A stretch of DNA of 64,000 nucleotides. Source: Siphonodentalium dalli (Eukaryota > Mollusca > Scaphopoda > Gadilida > Siphonodentaliidae). Below the pieces are notes generated by a model. It searched no databases and was not told the origin of the DNA. It saw only the letters and a program-made list of their open reading frames with translations. Position 1 is the first letter of the stretch. Every line of letters starts with the position of its first letter. The stretch covers positions 151,305,151 through 151,369,150 of the forward strand of contig CP136068.1 of the NCBI GenBank assembly GCA_032622095.1. The letters run 5' to 3'. Positions 46,101 to 61,100 of this stretch are shown piece after piece. The position numbers and the translations under genes were made by a program.

Positions 46101-49100
46101 ATATTTGTCATGGCTGTTGACATTGACATGTAGATGGGAACGAGTCATTTTGGGTCATTCGGAAAAAAAACATGGCCGCCAGTGGCCATCTTGGATTGTA
46201 AAATTCAATCTATTAGCACGGGCTACAGGTCTACTGTTCGTCTGATCATCATGAAATTTGTTGTGGATGTTAATATTGACATGTAGATGGGAACGAGTAA
46301 TTTTGGGGTCATTCGACCAAAAAACATGGCCGCCAGTGGCCATCTTGGATTTCAAAATTCAATCCATTAGCATGGGCTACAGGCTATACTGTTTGTCTGA
46401 TCATCATGAAATTTGTCATGGATGTTAATATTGAGATGTAGATGGGAACGAGTCATTTTGGGATCATTCGGCCAAAAAACATGGCCGCCAGCAGCCATCT
46501 TAGATTTTACTCTTTGCATGACTAAATCCTTTGGCACATGCTACAGGTCGTACCTTTTATCGGATCATCATGAAATTTGTCACAGATGTTGAGAATGACA
46601 TATAGATGGGAACGAGTCATTTTGGGGTCAAGCGGCAAAAAAACATGGCTGCCAGCGGCCACCTTCGATTTCAAAATTATATCCATTAGCACCGATTATC
46701 TACAGGCCGGAGTGTTTGTCTGATCATCATGAAATTTGTCGTGGAAGTTAATATTGACATGTAGATGGGAACGAGTCATTTTTGGGTCATTCGGCCATAA
46801 AACATGGCCGCCTGTAGCCATCTTTGATTTTACTCTTCATATGACTAAATCCTTTGACACAAGCTACAGGTCGTATCTTTGGTAGGATCATCATGAAATT
46901 TGTCGTGGATGTTAACATTGACATGTAAATGTCAACGAGTCATTTGTGACATGAACTTTTCAGGAACCTTCATGAATCAAATAACTGCTTTGACATGAAC
47001 CTTTTTAACTTAATATTTATGTGTAAACGTAATATTCAGATCACTGTCTATTGCATTTTGTCTTTCGAATCACTGAAAATGGTGTTTGTCTATTTGATGA
47101 ACTGTTCATGAACACACTTCATGAATCTTTCATGAACACTGAAGAACAGGTCATGAACTGTTCATGAATGTTCATAAAGTCATGAACTTTCTCTCAGCGG
47201 GGTGGGTCTATGTTTGAACAATATATTACAGTGGGGATCGCCGGGAAGCAAGTGACACTTTGGGTTAGAGCCAGGCTGCGAAGATGACGCCATGATTGAG
47301 CGTAATCATAAATTATATGATGATGTACACAAATTACATCTCATGGGACTCATGTACGCCGATACGTAACTTTATTGTTCGTCAACATGTAGAGATTTTG
47401 ATTTATGTATGTCAGACTATCAAAAATCAAAATGTATGCATACGCAGCACAACAAATCTATCTATATAGTACACACAGCGTAAAACAGGTATAAACTGTA
47501 GAAACCGAAAGTGCATGTCACGTGACATTTAATTGCACAGCTGACTTCACTGTTTGTTCAATTAAATTGAGCATATTACAACATGTGTATCAGTTGTCAG
47601 GACGCAGGAATAAAAACTGTACAAGCATTAATAGTCAGATATTACAAAAAATTAAAGAAATTTATTTATTAATTTTACTATCTGTAATTAATCTTTTCAA
47701 AGTCTTTCACCAAACACAACTTTCCATTAATGATTAACTTTAAATAGACAAAGACAATGTCATTCCATCCAGTCAGCCTCGTGTGACGTCACGTATATGT
47801 CACCACCAATGATTATTTTGATGACCATGCCGAAATTGACAATCAAATCGTGTCTGCAAAATTGACATGAACATGGTGTAGCTTGCAACTAGTTCAGTCG
47901 GCTCATTTCCTTTGATGTGATATCTTTGAATTGGGATCAAAGAAAAATGCTGTTTGATGAATTGTTATCAAAAACGGGCCGTGGATACGTTGTCACATGC
48001 ACGTGGCTACATCAAACTTTCAAACAATTTGTTGTGGAATAGCCTAGAATACATTGGTAAGTTAATGCATTGCATCGTCGATTCGTCGATACAATACATT
48101 ACAATAAATACATCGAGGCCCCGTACCACAGCCTCTGCAGGACATGTGCCTGTATTCGATCACAAGTCCGCCCATACCTACCTATAAGCTATATACTTAC
48201 CCAAATGTATACTTATGTATACTGTGTACTGACATATTACTACGGTTGTTGCTTGCTTCTAATTCTAAGTATTATAAAACACATATAACATATTCTGGTA
48301 TAATTATTACAATAATCGGAATCGGCACCTGAATCGGCCGATTGTGATCTCAAATAATCGGCAATTGGCGCAAGGCTCTATTTGACAATCGGCTCATCAC
48401 TACAACTCATACCTTCCAGACTTGCCTATACACCTCACACATGACAATTCGGCTACTCACTGTGTACTCATACACCCATGATCGTAGATCTAGAGCTACT
48501 CCCTGTATACCTATTTACCAACCAATGACATACATCCACGACATATATGCATATACATCCCACCCATTACCATAAGGGCACTCCTCATATACACACACGC
48601 CCAACAATGACCATCCAGCTATACTCCAGGTATGCATACACCCTTCAATATTGACCATACAATCATTCCATGTACACACATACCCATTACCCATAACCAT
48701 AAAATCACTCCCTATGTATACACCCCACCCATGATCATACAGACAACACATATATACATATACACCAAAATGTGGCCATTCAGCCACCCAAGGTATACCT
48801 GTATACTCGCACATAACCATGCACACACTCCCTGTATACCTATTCACCTCGAACATGACAATTCAGCCACTCATTGTGTACTTAGATACATCTTACCATG
48901 GACGCCCCCCCACCCATGGCCATATAGTCACTCATTGTATACCTATTCACATCATTCATGATCATACAATAACTCCCTGTATACCTGTTGACCATACTAT
49001 CACTCCCTGGCTGCCATCTTGACATATTTCCTGTATTAAGTTGATCAATTTTTATGCTAATTGGTCAGCGTAGTCAAATATTAAGGTCTCTCTCAGTTCC

Positions 49101-52100
49101 GTTAGAAAGTTCTTCTCATTTTCTTTCAAAAATATGGCCAGAATACCAAAATAAGTTTTCGGCAAAATTCCATACTGCATCATTTAATATAAATTTGTCA
49201 TGCATCATAAGGTACTGGGACAACCAGAATAGAACATTTAGTTGTCAGTTGATTAAATAACATGTTTAATAACCAAGTGAGTCACAATTTGCTACCTTTT
49301 CGGAACAGCAGAGAATAATGTTCAGGGTACATATGAAAACTGAACTGTTTACCAATTTTGGTTGCCATTTTGCAAGCCATCTTAAGTAATTTGGTCCAAA
49401 ACACATCAGTGTGACACAATTAAGGCAGATCAAACAAAAAACAAAAGATAGGTTTTGGTATTTTTGATGTCAAGTGTGTGAGAGAAAAATCCAATATTTC
49501 TGATATTGTCAGTGGTTGCAATAGCAACAATTAAACAAGCTTTAGAGGGCATATATTTGTCAATTTTATTCATCAAACACAAAATTGTAACCAATTGCAG
49601 GGCACACTGGGGCAATATCTACCATTTTCCATCATTTGGCTGTCATTTTGAGCTAAAGTGACAATTTTGTATCCATTGTGTTGGAATATTCATAAGTAAT
49701 GATATGCCTGACTTACATTGCACAGTTCTGCTCATTTCTTTTTGAAATAATATGACCATACGCTAGTGCAATTAACGAACCACAGCTAAAACACACGCAT
49801 AAGCTAGGATATATCTGTGTCTTTTTAATCCTATAAAATAACATCATAGATGCGTATTTCCATCAAATAAGATTAACTTATATAGGCCTCATATCGTGGT
49901 GTGATTATGATATATTACACTCCAGACATGCACAAGGGTTCATATAGCAATTTCGTGTATAAATTAAGTCAATCATATCATACATCAAGGCATGAGAGAA
50001 ATCAGAGATTCACAATGCAAACAGACTACGAGCTCACCGACTCAGACTTAGACCCTAAATAAAAAACTTTTAAAAGCCATTCCTTTTGAACAAATTATTA
50101 TAGAATATAAACGACCAACATCAAACTGAAAGTGTTCAAAAGTCAAGACAGTTGGTTGTTGTCTAGAGGGGAGTATTTTACTGAAATTATGTTCATCATG
50201 TTCATTTCATTCATAAAATGTCATCATGTCGATTTCAACGAAACTCAAAGAGCAATTTCATCATGTAGCTTTCACCATCAACCTAATTTGCGATAACCTG
50301 AATGTATCTTCTGCTTTGTTCATAAGTATGTGTTTCTTGACGATTCATGAAAATAGAAGGATATCTGAGGATTATCAGATTCACATACGTACTATGTAAT
50401 ATTAGGATAATTTAAACGCGATATAATAACGTTTGCTTGCATCACGAATTTCGATTTCGATTCCAGTATTGTCCCCAGCCCAGCCAGAGTGATTGAGATT
50501 TTCCCATTGCACGCGACATTTATATTTTAGGCCACTCCATTGCAAATATTTGACAGTCCATTATATGTTATAATTATGTTCTCAATATAAAATGTAAACC
50601 GCGGCTACGAATGAACTTCACTGTGCATAATTCCGATAGCAACTCCCCTCATTTTGGAACGCCGGCCATTGAAAGACGCACACGTTTATTTTAGATTAAG
50701 ACATTAATGCTTTAAGCCCACCGATCTACTGTGCGACAAAAGTGCTCGCAAAAATTCAAAACAGCAATGTCGTATTAGATAATAATTGGTGATGTCACAA
50801 AATCAGATCTAGTCCATATACGACCCAAAGCGTCCGGATTTGGTTCGTTATGACTAGAATCCAAATGGTGATTTTTGGTGAAATTTATACAATGTCATGT
50901 TAAATAAAATTTTTGAGAGATCGGAAGGGGCTGGTACCCACGGAATGGCATATTTCATTTCTCCAATGATCAGTTAACATGAAAAATACAAAATAAAGTC
51001 ACAAATCTCAACCAGTTCTAAACAGCAGAAACTAATTTAGAAGATATTAGTGAAAAATAGTTATATTTTCCACTTCCGGCAGACATTTTGGTGGCCATCC
51101 TGGACATGGAGTTCCAATTTTGCCCTAAAAAAGTAGCACTATGTCTTAGCATCACAATAATATATACTTTTGTCCAGATTTTCTCTTAAGAATTTGCATC
51201 AAACTGACTTGTAGTGCCTAGTCTTAAAAACGGTGGCCATGTTTGACGCCATCCTGTCTCGTGCGTACACGTCCACTTTTTTTCTGTGTCAACATTTCTT
51301 AAAAGTTGAGGGATATAATAAGGAAGAACATGAGTGGGGTGAAGTTGTCCTGTGGTCGGGGGTGCAGGGGTGCCCTATCAGATCCCAGACTATTATATTT
51401 GTTTTTTTTTATCGCCGTTACGTGACCTTAACGTCTTATTATCAGTGGATAGATTATTCAAATACCTACCAAATTACACTATGATCACCTTTTAAAATCC
51501 AATCACTTATATGGGATATCAGTTTCCCCCACCCCATCATAATCGGTAAAAAATGGTAACTGAGTAAGGCTAAACTTTTACCCAGTAGGTATAAATTACA
51601 ATTAAGGACCCAAAACATTTGCTGTTAACATCATTTTTCCTGACCAGTACATATTAGGGTAAATGAAAATACCAAAGAAGTTAAGTATTGGGTGGGGGGG
51701 GTGTATGATGGGTCCTACCAGCTCATTGACTATAATATGCAATATGTTGTGTGTAACGTGATCTGGGCATTTGAAAATTAACCCTTTGAGTGCCAGGTCG
51801 ATTTTTGTATCAACACATATACCCTGTGCCAATGCATTCTCTTATATATGCGAGTCGACCATAGGTCGCCTCGCATATATAAGAGAATGCATTGGCCTAA
51901 CAATTATGTTTTTTTACAATTTTAATATATTTTATTATATTCTTTAACAGACTTATTGTGTAGGTTTAGGGCCGTTACTATCGGTCCCTGGCACTCAAAG
52001 GGTTAAATGGGCCTTTAAGCTATCAACCAACACTAATTCAAGCATCTGCTCTACTCACACCTACATGTATATAACTAAAGAACTTAGGGTCCGTGGTCCA

Positions 52101-55100
52101 GTGGTTAGCGCGTTGGACTTGTCTTCGCTGTCAACACAGCGAGGCGAGTTCGCGGCTGGCTGGTGGTCTGTTATGAGTTTCCACACAGCAGTGGCTTGGC
52201 CGACTTGAGCGATATGCAATTGTTGGATTGTACACTGTTTGAATCTCGCGCCAAGTTGTGACCCTTGAGCAAGGTCGCTCGTACTGTGTCTGCTTTGCAC
52301 CACCCATGCATTACAAGGGTACCTGATAATGAGCAGTGAAAGATCTTGTCAGTATGCTAGCCATATGGTATCCTCGCATACTCCCGGCTGTACCTCCCCC
52401 TGTCCCCGGGGAGCAGTAGATGGTTACTGAATGTTCAGGCTCATCAGGGTAATAATTGTAAAACTTTGAGCGCTTTGGGCCTCATGGGAAAGGCGCTTTA
52501 CAAATGCTATACATTATATAACTAAAGAACTTAGGGTCTGTATCATCTAATATTGGTTTTATAGTTGTCATTATAGCTGGTTTCATAGCTGTGTGTCCAG
52601 TGTTTGCTGGCTTTATAGCCAGTAGTCAGTTTAGTAGCCAGTTTTATTTGGTTTTAGCCAGTTCATACATGCAACCGAATTGATAGCTTATGATATAGCC
52701 AGTCTTGGATCTATGTATCCCTAATTTTAGCCATGTACATAGTCATGGTGTGATCCAGTTTTATAGCTGTACTATCAGTTTTATAGCCATTTACCATGTG
52801 CACAACCTGGTGGCCAGCCCATGTTAACAGGATTGTTAGCCAGTTAGCTGATATTGAAGCTTTTTTAGCCAATATTGAGCCTTGCATATAGCCTCTTATG
52901 TATCCATTTCTTTTTCTGTATTTTTTGGACGTATTGTTGCTCGACGTGTGTTTATTCACATATGTAGTGTTCAAAAATGGAATGGGGCTTGATTGTACTG
53001 ACTGCATGGAATGTATATTAATGTATACACTAGTATATATTATTGACTAATATGTTGGCTTTAAATAATTGCTTGACTTAAATTTTTTCTCTTTTTTTTT
53101 CAGCTGAATTAGAACCCCAAATCCAGAAGTGCCAGCCAGTTCCAAGTAAGTTTATCCTAATTCCCACCTCTGAATGAGTAACATATCTGGCAAATAAATA
53201 AATATACATTCAGCTTTTTAGCTCTGCTTTACAACATAAAGTTTGATCGATTGCCATGGGTTGGCATCTATCGTCCGTTCGTGCATGCATCAATTCGATG
53301 AAAAACATGGCCACGAGCAGCCATCTTGGATTTCAAATTTGAATCCATCGGCACACCCTAATTAATTTTTGTTTTGCCAAATGGAAATAAGTTTTGCCAT
53401 TGGCAAATTTGGCAACTGACAGCACAAACTCTCTTGTCACAACTAAGAGGCAACTTACAAGTCATCATGTCAAAGACACAGCTCACTCAATGGTCAACAA
53501 TCTCACAGGGGAGGTCTGGCTCATACACAAGCTGATTCTTTGCAAGGAGTACTATGGATAATTTGCGAGGAGGTCTGACCGAATTGCACTGTTTAGTATA
53601 ATGGAAAAGAAAGGAGTGTACAAATATATCCTGGCTTTAGAAGTTCATTTTGATATTTTTGGTGAAATGGGCTTTATTATACTTCCCATATTTTTAATAT
53701 GGAAGTATATTATAATTCTTAAAAACATTTTTAGTTTTTATTATACTTTTTTATTCCGAGGAGTTGATATCTCAGGAACTCTAAGGTCAAAGGGGGCTGA
53801 TTTGATAGTTTTATTTTCAATAAAACCTGTAGTGTAAAGTATGTTGTTTATGTAAAAAGTTGAATTATCCCAAATGTTCAGTCAATATATGTAGGACTAT
53901 ATAAGACTCAACTGGATATCAGTTGGAACTTTGCAACCATAGGGGCCAGGGCAGACAGATCCTACTCTTTTATATATTTTGATTAACATAAACAATCGCC
54001 ATACCTAGGCTATACGCTACTTATAGAATTCTAATATTTTGTATATGTATAATTTCAGGCACCCCTGATCAAGGGTTTGGAGGTAAGTACATTATGAGTA
54101 AATCTCTATAACTTGTAGTCATATGTTCCATTTGTTTGGCTATTATGATGGTAAGTATTTAATAGAATAATATATTTAACTTTTTGTATCATTGTTATTT
54201 GTTTAAACTTCCAACAATTTCTGAGCAGTACCTCAATTCTCAAATTACCCATTCAAAAAACAACTCAGCTGAATCACAGATTCTCTTTGGCACTATGACA
54301 TGCATGACTGATCAAATAGTCTATAGCATCATGATAGCATCATCATTATTGAAAGATGATAGTCCGATTTCCACATCTGTAGTTGCTTAAAGATTTACAG
54401 ATGAATTATCTATAACAACTGTTATATAAATAATTTCCTGGGTACAAAATAATAAATATGAATCATCTAAATTTTGTTTCATACTGTATTCAGTACATTG
54501 TATTTCTGCATAAATTATCTCATTTCACTCTACTTTTATCATTTCAAATTACACTTTAGTCATCAATATTCGTAATATAATCTAATATTCTAGCAAATCC
54601 AGTTCATAATCTGCACATTCAATCAGTTTTTATTCAAGGATGACATTTTATTTATTGAATAAAGGCATTTAATCAGCAAGTGTTTGTGATTTTTCATACT
54701 TTTTATCAGTGTGATTGGCGAAATTTATTTAAGCTCCGCCCACCGCTGTCACACTGTTAGCAAAATATGTGATATTCACCAGAGGATATAGTCAGGTGAC
54801 TACACTGATTAGCTGATAGGTCCCTCAGTTAAAATGTTGGCAATATGTTCGGGATTTTTTTATGTTAAAAAAGTAATTTAATTATCTCGTCAAATTCAGA
54901 GGGGGGGGGGGGGGGGGGGGGGGGGCTGGTGGTCTTGATCAAATTTGCTACCTGACCACCCACCCCTTCTTTTTATTTGTTCAAGGCTAATATTTTGAGA
55001 CCCTGCCCCCCCCCCCAAATAATTGTGAATAAATAAGGATAATATGAAACAAACTTATATCAGCCTGGTTCTTTCCAGCAATTACTATTTAGCATATTCC

Positions 55101-58100
55101 AACATGTGAATACAACACAAAACAGGGGAATGGTAGTAGCATGATCGGACGCAAGATCATAAAAACAGTTCCCATAGGTATCTGCTTCCCATCTTCTTTG
55201 CCAACATTGAAATACATCTGAGTGAATAAATGAAGATATGCATCATGTCCATGGATTTCATCTGTAAAAGTCACCTCACAATCCTAACCATGCATGTGCA
55301 CATACAGTGTTCAAGTGTTTTGGCCGATGCACTCCATTTGGCATTCTAATGGACTGGGCAGTATGTTAGTGATTGTTGATTGCTAATATGTGGTCTACAA
55401 TAATATTCAAAATAAAATGGTTTGGTAACCAGTGACTGCTGTAAGAGGCTCCAAGGGCAAGAAGATATTTGCAAATAGTTTGTTATAATTTTATACTGTT
55501 GACATGTGGATGTCTCATTTTGTCATTAAAATGGGTTTATGTTTTATGTATGCAGGACTGTTTTATGTCATGACAGGACTGCTGGTACATGCCTATTGAC
55601 TTGAATATCAGCGGGCAGAAATACTGAGAAAGAATAAGACCTGACAGGGTTTCTGCTACTATGGCAGGCGGCCTCATGCCCCTCCCCAACCTTGACTTAA
55701 TATTAGCCACAAGATAGCCACATATCTAGCTCAGCCCCCTTTTTGCACATGACGAGCGATCACCGACACTGATTATTAGCTCAACTTTACTTTGTAAAGT
55801 TTGAGCTATTGCCATGGCTTGGTATCCGTCGTCCATGTGTGTGTGTGTGTGAGGGTGTGTGTGTGTGCATGATTCGTCAACAACACGGGCTACAGGTCGT
55901 ACCTTTGGTCGGACCATTATGAAATTTGTCATAGTTGTTGACATTGACATATAGATGGGAACGAGTCATTTTGGGGTCATTCGGAAAAAAAACATGGCCA
56001 CCAGCAGCCATCTTGGAATTCAAAATTCAACACGGGCTACAGGTCGTACTGTTCGTCTGATCATCATGAAATTTGTCACGGATGTTAATGTTGACATGTA
56101 GATGGGAATGAGTAATTTTGGGGTCGTTCTGCCAAAAAACATGGCTGCTGGTGGCCATCTTGGATTTTATTCTTTGCATGACTAAATCCTTTGGCACGGG
56201 CTACAGGTCATACCTTTGGTTGGATCATCATGAAATTTTTCACCGATGTTAACAATGATATGTAGATGGGAAAGAGTCATTTTGAGGTCAATTGGCCAAA
56301 AAACAAGGCAACCAGCAGCCATCTTGGATTTCAAAATTCAATCCATTAGCACGGGCTACAGGTCGTACACTTCGTCTGATCATCATGAAATTTGTCATGG
56401 ATATTAATACTGACATGTAGATGGGAACAAGTAATTTTGGGGTCGTTCTGCCAAAAAACATGGCTGCTGGTGGCCATCTTGGATTTTACTCTTTGCATGA
56501 CTAAATCCTTTGGCACGGGCTACAGGTCGTACCTTAGGTCGTATGAATTTTGTCATAGTTGTTGACATTGACATATAGATGGGAACGAGTCATTTTGGGG
56601 TCATTCTGTAAAAAAACATGGCCATCAGCAGCCATGTTGGATTTCAAAATTCAATCTATTAGCACAGGCTACAGGTCGTACTGTTCGTCTGATCATCGAT
56701 AAATTTGTCATGGATGTTAATATTGACATGTAGATGGGAACGAGTAATTATGGGGTCGTTTGGCCAAAAAACATGGCCACTGGCAGCCATCTTGGATTTT
56801 ACTCTTTGCATGACTGAATCCTTTAGCACAGGCTACATGTCGTACCTTTGGTCAAAGGAAGACAGTCATGACATTTCAACTTTCGCATTCCTAATCGCTA
56901 CATTGACTGTAACACATGAAATTGTTCCCTTTCCAAGTTGAGCTACAGTATCATTGACACTTTCATTAACAGATTAGCAAGGAATGCTACATTTTGTGCC
57001 TGAATAAGACATGATCAGTAGCGCTTACCACTTGCACTGTTGTCTACACCATCCTGAGCGACGCTTTGTTGACGAATGTTTAGTAGTAATCAGCCTCTCG
57101 CATTTTAATTTACCAAAGATTTCTGTCTATAAGTCCAACTTTCTGACCCACTGTTACCCCTCAAAATGCACATTATACATCGGTAAGTCATTAGGCGGGG
57201 CTGAATTCTGAGCTACCACCAAGAACACAGGTGAGATTTGGCAGTTGCTGAGACGAAAAGTGCAGACCTTTTACCTCAAAACAAGGTCTGTGTCAAAGAA
57301 ATGTTTTATGAAAATAAAACAATTAAAATATTAATAGTTATTATCAGTGTATTTATTCCCTATCCAATTAATAACAAAATATCTATTATACGAATGCAGC
57401 ATGAGGTCATCTTCATCTGAGGATATGGCTTTTGATTATACACCAAATTGTTTTGATTGGTACCATGAACAAAATACAAGGAAAGCATACAGAACGTGTA
57501 TATACATGTAGCATGTGACATGAGCTCTGTGCATGACTGCTAGAGTACACTTGACACTGAGTGTGACAGTGTGTCTTTTGCCAACCGCGGTAGTTCCTTT
57601 GATGTGGGCTTTAATAAATTAATATGCTATTGTTAGAAAGTCATTGTATCCATTGTATGTTGTGGTGCTTACATGCTTTTAGTTCTTTAACTTGAGATCA
57701 AATAAAGACGATCTGTTTTAATTTGGTTTCTATACGAAGCTTCATTGTTCCTGCTTGTTGTCTCATGTGCAAGGAAATGGCTACTTTTCAGTGATAAACA
57801 TCCAAATTTTCTCCTGACAGGGCGCCGGATATGTTCTTCCCAAATACGGCCACAACCTCCCAACCCCTAGCGGAAACCCTGCCGGGATGGCCACTACCTG
57901 AAGTACATGTAATAGTATTGATAGTGGAATATAGGCTTCCAGGAAATATAATTTGAAAACAAAAAACAATTGTGTCACCATGCTCGAGTAAACCATTGTT
58001 TCAGGCCTCAGCATAAGAGGCGAGCAATTGCTTGTGCATGCCTCTTTCATGCCTAAATGATTTTGAGGCAAGCTCCTACCGACTCACCTCGGTCAGAGAA

Positions 58101-61100
58101 TATTCCTTGCGCCTCAGCGATCATGATCAACCAATGTTCAGTATGCGTGGCATTGCTTACGTTAACAATGAGCCACGAGCTCGACATACACTTATATCTA
58201 GTAACTAGCTGAAACAGGGTCCTGAATTTGGTTGAAATCGGTCAAGGGGTCACCACACTGCAGGGCATTATAAGATTTCATTGTACCAGTAAAACTCTGC
58301 TAATACTCTATTGAATCAGCGTAATGTCCATAAAGGAGATCCGTTGAAAGGGTTAATACTTTAGAGTAGATAGTGAATGACCTGTAAAGTGGTAATAATA
58401 TAAAATGGTTAAGAGCATGTAATATAGAACAATAAGTGATATTTTATATTCATTAACATTATATATCGCCTTCCATGTTTTATTACACCCATTGTACGAC
58501 ATGCCAAATATTATCGTTAAACTACAGTGTGAATAGAAACATCCTCCAATGTAGTGTCAATTAGTTCATTGCTCTTGGTTTAACCATGCAATGTAATGAA
58601 CAAATTAATAGACCCGAACAAATTAACTCATTCCGTGCCGGTATGTTGTCACCCGAAAGATGCCATCAGTGTGTCAACGAGATATCTCATCACCCAAAGC
58701 ACCATGTTTTGATATAGGGGTTCTATATCACAGTGCAGCGTAAAATCATGGACATATCATTGATTGCATGGCGAGAATCTGTTTTTACATACAAAAAAAA
58801 ACAATGAAAACTGGCAATATGCCCAGGAAACTCGGTCATTATATCGGAAATCCCCAGAAAGTTGGCACTGATTGAGTTAACATGATTTTACAGTATTTTT
58901 TTTCTTTGTAGATTTAAGGGTTTCAAAGAAAAAGAAAGTATTCATTGCAGGAGCAACTGACATGAATGATAAAGAACAGAAAGATATTTGTTATAATATT
59001 CTGAATAAACTAAAGAAAGCTCAACATGAGTGCAAAGGACCAGTTGCCAGGAAAATTCATCCAGGAAAGCATGCAATAGAATCCTATGAAGAGGACATCA
59101 ACGATTGCGACAAATATGTCTTTATTCTGTTTGGAGACTGTTTGCAAGATGGAGAACCACTAGAAATAATGCTGTTAATGTGCCTGAACAAATGCATCGA
59201 AAGACAGAGCATCGATATTGTTATTGTTATAGATCCTAGTTTTTGCTCAAAAGATCTACCAAATAATCATTTACTGTCTGCTAAAATGGAGATTGAGCCA
59301 AACAAACCAAGACGGATTGCAATAACTGACGTGCTTGAATACCCAGACCGTGTTCTTGCCCAAGTTAACAGTAAGTTACTAAATAATACTCAAAACAACA
59401 GGCCTGGCAATATGGTGCGAGCGATTTTATCGCTCACGCGTCGCCCGCGCAATTTCAATTTGGCGTGGGCGATATATCGCTTGCGCAACATTCACTACCC
59501 AACATACTTTTTCAGTCGTAATTTTGATGAGTTATCCGTTTGAAAACATACAAGGCAACGCGACATCGCATCTTTGAAGCAGGATACACATGCTATGTTA
59601 ACAGTCGGCTGCCACCAGTATATCTAATTAGGTCAAACCATGCTACACACCTGTCACCAGTGACAGACTGACGATTACATGACCTAACTGTGAACGTGCA
59701 GTGCTACCCACAAATCTTACCTCACCTACAATGTAGTTTGATGAGCGCTGTTGACAGCGATGGGTGGGGCTACGAAGGAATCCGCCAATCGCGCAACAGT
59801 GCTCGCTGACATGTAAACAAATGAGGTGAATGAAGTGACGAAAACAAAGAATAAATATCGCGATATCATGCTATTAATTACATGAAATGAGTGATTTATA
59901 TATAGCACGGATGGGTTATGAGATGATACAAACATAGAAGTGATTTAATTTATGATACTAGTATATACGGAATAATGTATGTTTTGACGCCATAGAAGTG
60001 GACGAAATTTCACAAATGTACGGAAGCCGCGAATGTACCGATGGATATAAAAGTATGGAACAAATAAATGCATGATATAATGATTGATTCTGGTTAGGTA
60101 ACTTGGTCACTCAGGTATAAAGGAACAAACACAAACATATCATGTACATGTATGTACAATATATGCATGGCATAATGATTGATTCTGGTTAACTTACAAT
60201 AATATCTTACCATGATGTCACCTAATACATGTATTATACAGTATAACAGCATGTAATATATGATATAAATATATTATAATGATTGATTGATTCTGGTTAA
60301 CCATTAGGTCACTTGGATCAGGCATAAAGGAACAAACACAACAATACCATATATGCAAGACATTGTATAACATTTATAAAAGTACTTTATTAAACATTAA
60401 TAAGTTATACAACATTCATTGATAATTTCACAATTAATATATGATTATAAATTAATTAAATTTAAATATTATCACTTACCACATAATAAGTTATATGCAA
60501 TATGACATATGTCAGTTTACTTGTATTTCATATGTTACAACATAAATACCCCATAGAACAGAAATTGCCTCTGCAAAATATTTTAGCCCCTGCAAAGTAT
60601 TTTGGCGAGGGCGAATTTTAGCCCCTGCAGATTTTTCATAAGGCCAGCACTGAAACAAGTGTCTGTTTTAGTGTGGTAATTTGTCATTATCAATGTGGTG
60701 GCTATGTTAAAGCATGCTTTGCACTCTGATGCCAAATGTTTTTGGAAATGACAAAGAAAATTTCATTAGGCCAAACAATTCAAGCCTAAAGCAACAGTGG
60801 TTGATTGATTGTTTATTATAATGCAATTTTAATTCGCAATTTATTGCCATGTCCGACTTCACTACATTCATCATAATATGTTATACCGTTGCCAATTCCA
60901 TGAAATATTCCTGATCATCTTTCAGTGGGTAATATTTGGACCTCCTAAGTAATCATAAATTAGAACCAGTCAGAACAGTGTGTTATTTGAGAATGTAATC
61001 GCGATGTAAGCAGACATAATCAGCCATGTGGCATTTAGCGATGTCCACTTCGATATCTTTCAGAAAAAGGCAATAATAGTTGATGTATATATAACTGAAA

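Noticed and set aside
46950-47195. GTTCATGAAC clusters as nuclear-receptor binding sites
   Set aside because: They form a low-complexity patch with many overlapping copies; nothing links them to a promoter.
48632-48961. 109-codon His/Thr/Pro-rich frame
   Set aside because: Arises from a degenerate minisatellite. Frames of similar length occur on the opposite strand.
59371-59543. Extension of the TIR open frame past the exon end
   Set aside because: A strong GTAAGT donor lies at 59,371, TIR homology ends there, and the following sequence belongs to a candidate transposable element.
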